Shown here: positions 46,491-54,954 of the stretch, in pieces
How positions within the stretch are numbered: the first letter of the stretch is position 1
How the letters are laid out: every line of letters begins with the position of its first letter
Assembly (NCBI GenBank): GCA_023384095.1
Contig: JAHDXT010000004.1
Location: 1-64,000 of the forward strand
Reading direction: 5' to 3'
DNA from: Hyphomicrobiaceae bacterium
GTDB lineage: Bacteria > Pseudomonadota > Alphaproteobacteria > Rhizobiales > Hyphomicrobiaceae
Length of the DNA: 64,000 bases
Notes under the pieces: model-generated
Told to the model about the DNA's origin: nothing
Seen by the model: the letters and a program-made list of their open reading frames with translations, nothing else
Databases searched by the model: none
Program-made: the position numbers and the translations under genes

Positions 46491-47491
46491 GCTCCATTCG
46501 GTCCGACAGGTCGCAGGATAGGTGTGCCAAGCGGCCCGAGCTGATAGTCGCCGCTGTCATCGAGGCCGGTCAGCTCGACCAGCGCGTCGAGCCGGCGGTT
46601 GGCGCCGCGGCCTGACAGAAAGGCGATGACGTCGATGGCTTCGACGATGAGGTCGCGTGGCACCGTGACCACGGCCTCCTGCACGAGCTGCTCGAGGCGG
46701 TAGAGGCCGGCCTCGGCCGAGTTGGCGTGGACGGTGGTGATGCCGCCGGGATGGCCGGTGTTCCAGGCTTTGAGCATGTCGAGCGCTTCCGGCCCGCGCA
46801 CCTCGCCGACGACGATGCGATCGGGTCTGAGCCGCAGCGTCGAGCGGACCAGGTCGGCGAGCGAGGCGACGCCGGGCTTGGTGCGCAGCGCGACGCAATC
46901 GGTGGCGGCGCATTGGAGCTCGCGCGTGTCCTCGAGAATGACGACGCGCTCGTCGCAGTCTGCGACCTCGGCGAGGAGCGCGTTGACCAGTGTGGTCTTG
47001 CCCGAGCTTGTGCCGCCGACGACGAGGATGTTGCGGCGCTCGCGCACTGCGGCTGCCAAGGCCTCGGCGTGCAAGGGCGACATGATGCGGGCGGCCACGT
47101 AATCCGCGAGCCGGTAGAGGACGTCGGCCGGCTTGCGCACGGCAAAGCACGGCGCCTTGGCAACGGGCGGCAGGATGCCCTCGAAACGCTCGCCGGTCTC
47201 CGGCAGCTCGGCCGAGACGATCGGCGCACCGGCGTGCGCCTCGCGGTGCACGTGCGCGGCGACGAGGCGGATGATGCGCTCGACCTCGGCAGAACCGATG
47301 CGCTCGCCGCTGTCCTGACGGCCGACGCTGGCGCGATCGATCCACAAGCGGCCATCCGGATTGACCATCACCTCGATGACGGCCGAATCGGCCAAGGCGG
47401 CGGCAATCGCCGGCCCGAAGGCCGTGCGCAGCATCTGCCGGCGACGGCCTTGCGCCTCCTGGCTGGCGTGGAGCGGTAGAAGATCAGCCAT
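46487..47491 (-). CDS. trbB: TrbB (VirB11-like ATPase), copy B
   Basis: 334 residues starting MADLLPLHASQEAQGRRR. Walker A VVGGTSSGKTTL, the Asp box ILEDTRELQC, and IVVGEVRGPEALDML with GGITTVHANSAEAG. Hexameric cytoplasmic ATPase of the mating apparatus. It overlaps the upstream CopG-like gene by 8 bp in a different frame, showing the ancestral arrangement that copy A has lost. Confidence 0.94.
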   Translation of the reverse strand: MADLLPLHASQEAQGRRRQMLRTAFGPAIAAALADSAVIEVMVNPDGRLWIDRASVGRQDSGERIGSAEVERIIRLVAAHVHREAHAGAPIVSAELPETGERFEGILPPVAKAPCFAVRKPADVLYRLADYVAARIMSPLHAEALAAAVRERRNILVVGGTSSGKTTLVNALLAEVADCDERVVILEDTRELQCAATDCVALRTKPGVASLADLVRSTLRLRPDRIVVGEVRGPEALDMLKAWNTGHPGGITTVHANSAEAGLYRLEQLVQEAVVTVPRDLIVEAIDVIAFLSGRGANRRLDALVELTGLDDSGDYQLGPLGTPILRPVGPNGA

Positions 47492-48029
47492 GGCTGTTGC
47501 CCTCGTTGGATTCCGCCTTCGACACGCTTGCCGGCACGTCAGCCTGCGCTCTGCTCCCCTGGCCGGCCGCACGTGCGCGCAGCGGCGCGTCGTCGGTCGC
47601 TGTTGCGAACAGGTCTGGATTGTTGCTGGCGATGGTCTCGAGCACCTCGGACACGAGGCGGTGATCGGTGGCAAGACGCCGGCCGACTTGGGCGACGAAC
47701 ACCTGGAAGCGCTCCCGCCCGAGAAGCCGGGCCGGCTCCTGCTCGCTCTGCGGCAGCGGCGGCGTGATCGTCAGGAAGTAGCGCACGAACAGCGCCAGCA
47801 CCTCGGTGACGATGGCGACATCGCGGTTGACGATGCCGACAACCTTGTGCAGCTCGTCGAGGCGGCGCACCAGGACCTCCTCGACGCCGGGCACCCGCTG
47901 TGGCTCGAGGCTCACCCGCAGGGCCTCCTCGAGCATGGCGGACTTGGAGCCGTGCCGCTGCCGGGCCACGAGCTCGAACTTGTTGGCGAGCGGGCGCGAG
48001 ATGTAGAGCGCGTAGCGTTTCTTGGCCAT
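47484..48029 (-). CDS. CopG/ribbon-helix-helix-like protein, copy B
   Basis: 181 residues. The N-terminus MAKKRYALYISRPLANKFELVARQRHGSKSAMLEEAL looks like a ribbon-helix-helix DNA-binding unit, followed by a hydrophobic helix (VTEVLALFVRYFLTITPP) and a charged C-terminal tail of about 90 residues. Such genes regularly sit between virD4 and trbB in rhizobial ICEs; a regulatory or accessory role is presumed, not shown. In copy A only residues 1-93 remain, fused to TrbB. Confidence 0.8.
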   Translation of the reverse strand: MAKKRYALYISRPLANKFELVARQRHGSKSAMLEEALRVSLEPQRVPGVEEVLVRRLDELHKVVGIVNRDVAIVTEVLALFVRYFLTITPPLPQSEQEPARLLGRERFQVFVAQVGRRLATDHRLVSEVLETIASNNPDLFATATDDAPLRARAAGQGSRAQADVPASVSKAESNEGNSHG

Positions 48030-50011
48030 CAGACGCGCACGCCTCCCGGAAACTGCACGATGGTGTCGTCATCGCCGAGGGATCGACCGGCATCGGCCCG
48101 TGGCGCGGACTCCGCCTCAATCGGGCGATCGGCGAACAAGGGCAGGTCGTGGAGCTGGCGCGGCTTGCTCTTGGCGGGTGTGATCTGCCGGGTACGTGGC
48201 GGATCCTCCGCGCCTATCACCATCTCCGACCAGGACTTGTCGAGCTCCGGGTGCGTGGTGCGCGCCTCGCCCGACCAGTCGTGAGCCCGTGCTGGCGGCG
48301 CATCGGCATAGCCGCCAGACGCCAGCACCGGCGGCGCCGCCCGCCGCGCGAGGAAGTTGCGGTCGCTATAGTACTGGAGCTTCTGCGCGCGGATCGGCGC
48401 CAGACCGGAGACGAGCACCAGGGCATCCTTGGCCGGCAGCTGCAGGATCTCACCGGGCGTCAGCAGCGGTCGCGCCGTCTCCTGCTCCGACAGCGTGACA
48501 TGCGACAGCCAGGCGGCCAGACGTCGGCCGGACAGGTTCTTCTGTGCCCTAAGCTCCGTCGCGGTGCCGAGGGCATCGGAGAGGCGGCGCGCCGTGCGCT
48601 CGTCGTTCGGCGCGAAGACGACGCGGACGTGGCAGTTGTCGAGAATGGCATGGTTGGGACCGTACGCCTTGTCGATCTGATGCAGCGACTGGGCGACGAG
48701 GAAGGCGCGGACATTGTAGCCGGCAAGGAAGGCAAGTGCCGACTCGAAGAAATCAAGACGGCCGAGGGCCGGAAACTCGTCGAGCATGAGCAGCAGCCGG
48801 CGCCCGTTCGCGGTCCCTTTGGGCAACGTCTCGGTCAGGCGGCGGCCGATCTGGTTGAGGATCAGCCGCATCAGAGGCCGCGTCCGTGAGATGTCGGACG
48901 GCGGCACGACCAGGTACAGCGACACCGGGCGGTCAGCGTTCATGAGGTCGGTGATCGACCAGTCCGAGGTCGACGTCGTCGCGGCGATGATGGGGTCGCG
49001 ATAGAGGCCGAGCAGACTCATGGCCGTCGAGACCACACCCGAGCGCTCGTTGTCGGTTTTGTTCAGGAGCTCGCGGGCCACCGATGCGACGACGGGATGC
49101 ACGACGGGAGCCGTATCCGTGCCGAGGTGGTTGGTGGTCAGCATGATCCACAGCGTGCGGCGGATCGAGCGGGCCGGATCGGCGAGGAAGGTGGCGACGC
49201 GGGCGAGCGTCTTCTCCTTCTCGGCGTAGAGAACGTGCAGGATGGCGCCGACCAGCAGCGCGTGCGCCGTCTTTTCCCAGTGATCGCGCTGCTCGCGCGC
49301 GCCATCCGGATCGACGAGGATGTCGGCAATGTTCTGCACATCGCGGACTTCCATTGCTCCCTTACGCACCTCGAGCAGCGGATTGAAGCGCGCTGACAGC
49401 GGATTGGTCGGATCGAACAGCAGGCAATGGGAGAAGCGTGAGCGCCAGCCAGCCGTCAGCGTCCAGTTCTCGCCCTTGATGTCGTGGATGACGGCGGAGT
49501 GGCCCCAGCTGAGCAGGGTCGGCACGACGAGGCCGACGCCTTTGCCGGAGCGGGTCGGCGCCACGGCGATGACGTGCTCGGGACCGTCATGGCGCAAATA
49601 CTGACCGTTCCACACGCCGAGGATCAGTCCCCTGTCGCCGAGCAATCCCGCATCGCGAATGTCGCTCCCGTCCGCCCAGCGGGCCGAGCCATAGGTTGTG
49701 CTGATGGTCTTGCGGCTGGCCCGCCGGGCGGCTCCCCCAACGGCGACGGCGCCGCCGGCAATCCCCCCGAAGGCGGCAACGGCACCGGCGCGTGCAAACA
49801 CGTCCGGCGCCTGACTGTCGAAGGCCAGCCACCAGACGAAGAGCTTCCACGGCGCGTAGAGTTTCAGTCCGAGAAGTTCGCACCACGCAGGACCGAGCGC
49901 CGGCTGATGGCCGAGCATCGCGGCGGCCCACTGCGTCGCCATGACGAGCGATGCACTCACCAGCGCGAGGGCGATGAGGCCTTGGGTGAACGCGGCAGGA
50001 AGCGGATGCAT
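48029..50011 (-). CDS. traG: VirD4/TraG-type conjugal coupling ATPase, copy B
   Basis: 660 residues starting MHPLPAAFTQGLIALALVSAS. N-terminal membrane helices, then Walker A PTRSGKGVG and Walker B LLLMLDEFPALG. Intact. An in-frame ATG 23 codons upstream would start inside the conserved inverted repeat, so the 50011 start is preferred. Confidence 0.94.
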   Translation of the reverse strand: MHPLPAAFTQGLIALALVSASLVMATQWAAAMLGHQPALGPAWCELLGLKLYAPWKLFVWWLAFDSQAPDVFARAGAVAAFGGIAGGAVAVGGAARRASRKTISTTYGSARWADGSDIRDAGLLGDRGLILGVWNGQYLRHDGPEHVIAVAPTRSGKGVGLVVPTLLSWGHSAVIHDIKGENWTLTAGWRSRFSHCLLFDPTNPLSARFNPLLEVRKGAMEVRDVQNIADILVDPDGAREQRDHWEKTAHALLVGAILHVLYAEKEKTLARVATFLADPARSIRRTLWIMLTTNHLGTDTAPVVHPVVASVARELLNKTDNERSGVVSTAMSLLGLYRDPIIAATTSTSDWSITDLMNADRPVSLYLVVPPSDISRTRPLMRLILNQIGRRLTETLPKGTANGRRLLLMLDEFPALGRLDFFESALAFLAGYNVRAFLVAQSLHQIDKAYGPNHAILDNCHVRVVFAPNDERTARRLSDALGTATELRAQKNLSGRRLAAWLSHVTLSEQETARPLLTPGEILQLPAKDALVLVSGLAPIRAQKLQYYSDRNFLARRAAPPVLASGGYADAPPARAHDWSGEARTTHPELDKSWSEMVIGAEDPPRTRQITPAKSKPRQLHDLPLFADRPIEAESAPRADAGRSLGDDDTIVQFPGGVRV

Positions 50012-50020
50012 GAGGAAAAA

Positions 50021-50053
50021 CCTTTCGAGCGAGAAATTCGTCGCCTCGAAAGG
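50021..50053 (-). promoter_or_regulatory. Inverted repeat upstream of virD4, copy B
   Basis: Perfect 9-bp arms CCTTTCGAG / CTCGAAAGG with a 15-base loop, ending ten bases before the virD4 ATG. It includes the AAAGG ribosome site. The same structure is found in copy A with a different loop sequence. 50054-50354 is otherwise non-coding and AT-richer, probably holding the promoter. Confidence 0.55.
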
Positions 50054-50354
50054 GTGGCAAAAAGAGAAACGCGCCATCAATCGGGTAAATCACGCACGAT
50101 TGTGCAGAAACGAGAAAAATCGGCGTGGGTTTGCGGCGGAATGGTGGCGGCGACGTTTTCGCGCGCGAATTGGATTCGAATGGCCGTCGGAAAATCGCGT
50201 CGTAAATCGCGATCTCCATAGGTCGACACACAGTGAAATGAAATGAGAAATGCTGATGAGCGGTGATGATTGCGTTTGGCATGGCGCAGCAGCGCGCGCG
50301 CTCGCGGAGCGGGGAATCGCTCCGATCGAGATCATCGGTGAAAGAGAATGAGAA

Positions 50355-50375
50355 GCGGCGGCTAAGCGCCGCCGC
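50355..50375 (-). terminator. Stem-loop overlapping the DUF2493 stop codon, copy B
   Basis: A perfect 8-bp stem GCGGCGGC / GCCGCCGC around a 5-base loop containing the stop codon, followed on the minus strand by TTCTCATTCTC. Counterpart of 15480-15497. Confidence 0.5.
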
Positions 50376-51288
50376 GGTTGCGCAAGTCGCACAGCGGAAT
50401 GCCACGCACCTTCGCCTTATCGGCGAGATTGTCGGTCACGCCAGAACCCGGGAACAGGATCACGCCGATCGGCATGGCATCCAGGAGCTCATCATTGCGC
50501 TTGAAGGGTGCAGCCTTCGCATGACGAGCCCAATCGGGCTTGAAGACGATCTGCGTCACCTTGCGGTTGTCCGCCCAGCAGGCGGCGATTTTCTCGGCGC
50601 CGCGCGGCGTGCCGCCGTGGATGAGCACCATGTCGGGGTGCTTGGCCTGCGCCTTGTCGAGAACCGCCCAGATGCCATGATGATCATTGCAGTCAACGCC
50701 ACCGGCAAAGGCAATTCTGGTGCCCTTCGGGAGCAACGTCTCGGTGTCGGCACGGCGCCGCGCATTGATGAACTCGCGGCTGTCGATCATCGCCGCCGTC
50801 AGCGTCGTCCGGTTGACCATCGATCCGGAGCGGGGACGCCATACCGAGCCGGTATGGAGGCTGAACAGCTCGGCCGCGCCATCGCGCATGAATTCCATGC
50901 TGTTGCGACGTTCGATCAGGGTCACGCCTTCCCGGATGAGGCGCTCGAGCTCGACGGAGCGCACTTCGGAGCCGTCCTGCTCGCGCTGGCTCACGCGCTG
51001 CGCGGTCTCGTTGCTGTCCAGCTCCCGCTCGATGCGGTCGATCCGGCGGTGGAAGACATTGACGAGGGACCACAGCATGGCCTCGAGATCGGGTTCCAGG
51101 CGGGTATCCGACAAGGTCGCGACCAGCGCATCGAAGATGTCGGCGAGAGCGCCTTGGAGCTTATGCGGCTCGGGCAACGGACGCGGATCGGCTTCATCGT
51201 CGAAGGGGCGATGAGCGTAGAGTGCCAGTTCATCGAGCAGATATGCCGTCGGTGATGCGGTGGCGGCAGTGGTGTGGTCGAAGGTCAT
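50362..51288 (-). CDS. DUF2493 / SLOG-family protein, copy B
   Basis: 308 residues, same length as copy A; the C-terminal SLOG domain motifs (GTRIAFAGGVDCND, IHGGTPRGAEKIAACWA, LFPGSGVTDNLADKA) are all present. Preceded by GAGGTGT. The gene is intact. Upstream of it, copy B has the cargo insertion rather than the Toprim gene directly. Confidence 0.85.
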   Translation of the reverse strand: MTFDHTTAATASPTAYLLDELALYAHRPFDDEADPRPLPEPHKLQGALADIFDALVATLSDTRLEPDLEAMLWSLVNVFHRRIDRIERELDSNETAQRVSQREQDGSEVRSVELERLIREGVTLIERRNSMEFMRDGAAELFSLHTGSVWRPRSGSMVNRTTLTAAMIDSREFINARRRADTETLLPKGTRIAFAGGVDCNDHHGIWAVLDKAQAKHPDMVLIHGGTPRGAEKIAACWADNRKVTQIVFKPDWARHAKAAPFKRNDELLDAMPIGVILFPGSGVTDNLADKAKVRGIPLCDLRNRGGA

Positions 51289-51545
51289 GGAACACCTCTC
51301 CTCGGCGTGGCCGCGCCCATCGCGGCCTTCCGGCGACGGATCAGCCAGGGCCGGATGGGGCCTGCACCCAAAGGCGCAGCCTGCAGGGCCGAAGCGCAGC
51401 GGAGGACGGCAAGCGCGGCTCTAAAGCCGCGCGCCGCCGTTGCGGGACACAGCCGGCTCTGGCCCGATCGCCTCTTAGGAAGGCCGGGCGCGGCTTCGTC
51501 GGCACGGAGGTCGGTCCGTGCCGCCCGGCCGCGGACGCCGCGGGA

Positions 51546-51683
51546 TCACAACCGGACGGCGCTGCGAGATGAAGCGGGTCAATGTCGCCCGGCTTGACCT
51601 GCGGACGTAGAATTGCGCGCCGCTCATCAATCCCGAAAGCGACGAGATCTTCGTTGAAGTCGCTGGGGCGTGGCGACGTCGCT
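51546..51683 (-). pseudogene. Remnant 3' end of a Toprim gene
   Basis: About 46 codons reading SPRPSDFNEDLVAFGIDERRAIL..., clearly homologous to the last residues of the copy A Toprim protein (SPRLGDFNEDLIAFGLDDVRAIL). It is followed by the same GC-rich spacer that separates Toprim and DUF2493 in copy A (51289-51545 has no gene). The intact copy B Toprim gene lies 9.6 kb away on the other side of the Wadjet cargo, so the 3' end is duplicated around the insertion. Confidence 0.75.
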
Positions 51684-51767
51684 TTGCCCCCGCGGCGTCT
51701 TTCGGTCGGGAACCTTGAGCATGGCGTCGATCTCCGCCTTGGTCAGCCAGCCGACCGGCTGCGGCAT
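51684..51767 (-). pseudogene. Fragment of a tyrosine recombinase N-terminal region
   Basis: About 28 codons, including WLTKAEIDAMLKVPDRKTPRG, a typical start of the catalytic-domain linker of tyrosine-type recombinases of transposon/RIT type. The match stops abruptly at the Toprim remnant. The following 51768-52124 has no recognisable gene. Confidence 0.6.
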
Positions 51768-52124
51768 AGCCTTCCTCGTGGGGATAGCCCGGATGTGGCC
51801 GCACCATTCGATATGGGCTGGATCACGGCTGCCGACGAAGCGGGCCGCAGGCCGCTTTCGGCCGAGGGGCGCCCAAATGAGACGCACTGTCACTGGCCAC
51901 CCGTGAAAGCATGCCAATGGGCGGCGAGATAGTGTACATGAAACGGCGACGTCTCCGGCGTTGTTTATTGCAACAGATAAGCCAACTAACGATGCCCTGA
52001 TCCGGGCACCTTGCTGTGACGCTCTGCGATTGCGTCGCTTATGCTCTTGCGCGGCAGCTTGATGTGCCTCGGCTCGTCAGGGCGATGACTTTGCTGCAAC
52101 CGACATAGCCAAGCCTTGTCAAAG

Positions 52125-52808
52125 TCAAGTTGACTTGCGACGCCTGGATGTTGATCTTTGTGGTCCAGGCCCACCCCCGGCCGCCTTCAGCGCGGCCATC
52201 TCGGCGACCAGGCTCTCGATGCGCCTTTGCAGATCTCGAATCTCATCGCGATCCTGACGCTGATGGCGTTCGAACGTTTCGATCACGCGCTGTGCGGCGC
52301 GAACATCGCTCTCGGCATTGCGCAGAGCCGATTGCAGGCTTTCACACCTCTCCAGGAGACTCGATCTTTCCTTGATGTGGGCATCGAGCGCGCGTGCCGT
52401 TTCATCACGCTGATCCTCCATCTGAGCGATCAGATCGGCCGAAGCACTGATATCCTTCTCGAGCTGTTCGATCTGTGTACGCTGCCGCACGGTCTCGTCG
52501 CGCAGAGCCTTGGCGGATTGGGCCCAGGCGGCAGCCCAGCATCTGGCCGCGACAGCAAGCATTTGCTGCCCAGCCTCGGCGGCAAGACGCTCGAAGTCGC
52601 GGGCAAGACCCTCAGGCAGTGGCGCGACCGCTTTGACACCCAGAGCGGGCTCGCTTGAGGTTCTCGCGATGACCGCCTTGATCCGGCCGACGTTGCCGCC
52701 GCCGAGACGCGTGCGCACGCGCATAGGGTTGATATCCTCACCCTCGGCGGCCAGCGCTTGGATCGCAGCCGCAATGTCGGTATCGGTATAGGTCGGTGGA
52801 CGGGGCAT
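52125..52808 (-). CDS. kfrA: KfrA-like DNA-binding protein with coiled coil
   Basis: 227 residues. The N-terminal KfrA_N domain (TYTDTDIAAAIQALAAEGEDINPMRVRTRLGGGNVGRI) is a helix-turn-helix used by IncP-type plasmid KfrA proteins, which bind repeated operators and autoregulate. The rest is a long alpha-helical coiled coil (about 65-215, heptads rich in Glu/Gln/Arg/Leu) ending in a basic Ser/Arg tail. It is divergent from jetA with an 80-bp shared control region rich in GTTA motifs. Role inferred: regulator of the Wadjet operon and itself, possibly also active in element maintenance. Confidence 0.85.
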   Translation of the reverse strand: MPRPPTYTDTDIAAAIQALAAEGEDINPMRVRTRLGGGNVGRIKAVIARTSSEPALGVKAVAPLPEGLARDFERLAAEAGQQMLAVAARCWAAAWAQSAKALRDETVRQRTQIEQLEKDISASADLIAQMEDQRDETARALDAHIKERSSLLERCESLQSALRNAESDVRAAQRVIETFERHQRQDRDEIRDLQRRIESLVAEMAALKAAGGGPGPQRSTSRRRKST

Positions 52809-52822
52809 TTCTCACGTCGCTC

Positions 52823-52855
52823 GTAAGTTAGTTAGTTTATAAGTTAGAACTTAAC
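52823..52855 (+). promoter_or_regulatory. GTTA-rich operator-like region between kfrA and jetA
   Basis: GTTAGTTAGTTT (52827-52838) is followed by an interrupted palindrome AAGTT-AG-AACTT (52841-52852) and TTAAC. The same 12-mer, followed by a GTTAG...CTAAC palindrome, lies at 5101-5128 upstream of the copy A ParB-like gene. KfrA proteins typically bind such repeats. Confidence 0.6.
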
Positions 52856-52888
52856 ATATTAGCAAACGCCAGACGATGGGGGCCGGCA

Positions 52889-54268
52889 ATGAGTTTTCTC
52901 GATGTCATTCCCTTCACACTGTTCCGCATGCTGTCGGCACCGTCTCGCGTGCGCTACGTGGCTGTGCTGGAGCGCGTCTTCGAGCAGTTCTTCGACGACT
53001 TCACCGGGGCTCCAAAACGGGCGGAGGTGCAGCAGGTCATTCGCCAGGTGCTCGATGATCCCAGCGTCGCGACGCTGCCGGGCGAGGACGATGTCGAGGC
53101 GGCTCAGGAGGCGATCGAGCACGGCGTCTACAGCCGGCTGCGGGATGACGGCTGGATCATGGAGGTGACGACACGGCGCGCCGTCGAGGTCTACATGCCG
53201 CGGGAGGCGCACGCGCTTCTGTCAGCGCTGATGACGCTGAAGGAGGAGCTCAAGGTCGACATTTCGGCCGAGGCGAGCCTCATCGATAGCGGCATCCTTG
53301 CCGCTTACCAGGATCCTGCCGGCAAGGTCATGAATATTGCCGGTGCCCGGCGCCAGGCCGTACAGCTGCGGCGGTCGATCGACGGCGTGGTGACATCGCT
53401 GCATCGCATCGAGGAAGACCTGATGCGGTCGGACGGCCTGGCCGATCTGCTGGCGAAGTTCATGGACCGCTTTGTTGAGAAGCTGCTGCTGGAGAACTAT
53501 CGCGCTCTCAAGGCCTCTGCCTTTAACCCCATGCGCTTCCAGCGCAGCATCCAGACCAACACCGAACGCTTCATGAATGATGACGGCCAGATCGCGCGGG
53601 CCGCCCTCGCGCTGGCCGATCAACGTCTGGCGAAGGATATCGATACGGCGCGCCTGCAGATCCTGCAGGATCTGGCGCGCATCCGAGATGTCTTTGCTGG
53701 GCTCGGCGAGAAGCTCGATGTGATCGATCGCTTCTCGTATAAACTGGAACGGCGCATCGCCACGACGGTGCGCTACCAGGAGACCGCGCGCAACGTTCGG
53801 CAGGAGACGCTGCGTAATAGCATCCGGATCGCCTTCACCGAGATGGATGCGGGCAACACCCACTGCATCACGCCCCTGGTGGATATCCCCCTTCCGTATT
53901 CCACGGCGACCCTTGCCGTGCCGAAGAAGGCGCGCGAGCCGGTCGAGCCTCAGGTCCGTCGGCGCAAGACGGTCGACCCGGCCGATGCGCTGCGTGAAAG
54001 GATGATCGATGCCTATGTCGCGTCGATGGACGTCACGCCGCGTGCCGTGGCTGAGCGGCTGGCCGATTTAGCGCCGACGGATAAATTTTTCGACCTCGAC
54101 CGGTTCGAGCCCGAAAGCGCACGCGATGTGGCCATTCTGTATGAGGCGCGGACCGCCACGCCTGAGGCTTTTGGCGGCCTCGAGATCCGTAAGGGGAGTG
54201 CGAAAGCCGGAAACCGGTTTGTCTCCGGGCCGAACGTCCTGATCCGACGCAGGGAGAACCGGACATGA
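52889..54268 (+). CDS. jetA: Wadjet component JetA
   Basis: 459 residues, DUF5716/JetA family, the kleisin-like subunit of the Wadjet SMC complex that extrudes and cleaves plasmid DNA. N-terminus MSFLDVIPFTLFRMLSAPSRVRYV; a winged-helix-like region and a long helical middle (about 110-300); the C-terminal ...FDLDRFEPESARDVAILYEART is family-typical. The start follows GATGGGGG. First gene of a four-gene operon with ATGA overlap into jetB. Confidence 0.9.
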   Translation: MSFLDVIPFTLFRMLSAPSRVRYVAVLERVFEQFFDDFTGAPKRAEVQQVIRQVLDDPSVATLPGEDDVEAAQEAIEHGVYSRLRDDGWIMEVTTRRAVEVYMPREAHALLSALMTLKEELKVDISAEASLIDSGILAAYQDPAGKVMNIAGARRQAVQLRRSIDGVVTSLHRIEEDLMRSDGLADLLAKFMDRFVEKLLLENYRALKASAFNPMRFQRSIQTNTERFMNDDGQIARAALALADQRLAKDIDTARLQILQDLARIRDVFAGLGEKLDVIDRFSYKLERRIATTVRYQETARNVRQETLRNSIRIAFTEMDAGNTHCITPLVDIPLPYSTATLAVPKKAREPVEPQVRRRKTVDPADALRERMIDAYVASMDVTPRAVAERLADLAPTDKFFDLDRFEPESARDVAILYEARTATPEAFGGLEIRKGSAKAGNRFVSGPNVLIRRRENRT

Positions 54269-54954
54269 GCGTCTCACGCTGGGCCGCGCGGCAGGCCGGT
54301 CAGGATCCCAATATCACTGCCGAGGAGCTGACGGAAACAGCCAATCGGCTGTTGCACCGCCAGTTCATCACGCGGGGCGATCCGGGCGGCGCCAGTCATT
54401 TCGATCGGGTCGTCGGCAACCTCGACTACTTCAAGGATCTCTTCGCCAGCTTCGGCTTTCGCTTCATCTTCAACGATGCCTGGGGCTACGTCGGCTACGT
54501 CAGCCCGGTCGCCTTCAACAATACGCGTGTACCGACCCAGGAGACCATTGTCCTGCTGTGTCTGCGTCTGCTCTACAGCGAAGGTGCCGAGAAGGGTTAT
54601 TTCATCGATTCTACCGCACAGATCCTCGTGGAGGAAGAGGAGATCCAGACCGTGTTCTCGTCCATGGGCGGAGGCCGGGTCCTCAAGCCGGGCGAACTGC
54701 GCGCCATCCTGACCACGTTCAAACGCCGGGGCCTCGTCATGTTCGACCAGAGCCACTCGCTCCAGGTGTCCGCCGACGTTACGATCCGACCGACGATCAC
54801 CGAGGTCGTGGATGAACCCTTTCTGGCGCGACTTGAAGCTTGGGGCGAGCAGACTTCCGCGGCAACACGAAACGTCGAGGAATTCGATGAAAACGATTCT
54901 GACGAGGAGTCGGAGGATGGGCCGGCGGAACCAACCGAGAAGCCCGTGCCATGA
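54265..54954 (+). CDS. jetB: Wadjet component JetB
   Basis: 229 residues, DUF4194/JetB family, the KITE-like (MukE-like) subunit. Core LFASFGFRFIFNDAWGYVGYV, TQETIVLLCLRLLYSEG, KPGELRAILTTFKRRGLV. The C-terminal tail (about 195-229) is strongly acidic. ATGA overlaps on both sides. Confidence 0.9.
   Translation: MSVSRWAARQAGQDPNITAEELTETANRLLHRQFITRGDPGGASHFDRVVGNLDYFKDLFASFGFRFIFNDAWGYVGYVSPVAFNNTRVPTQETIVLLCLRLLYSEGAEKGYFIDSTAQILVEEEEIQTVFSSMGGGRVLKPGELRAILTTFKRRGLVMFDQSHSLQVSADVTIRPTITEVVDEPFLARLEAWGEQTSAATRNVEEFDENDSDEESEDGPAEPTEKPVP

Noticed and set aside
51627..51917. Independent 96-codon gene
   Set aside because: A chimera of a recombinase fragment and an out-of-frame Toprim remnant; no ribosome site.
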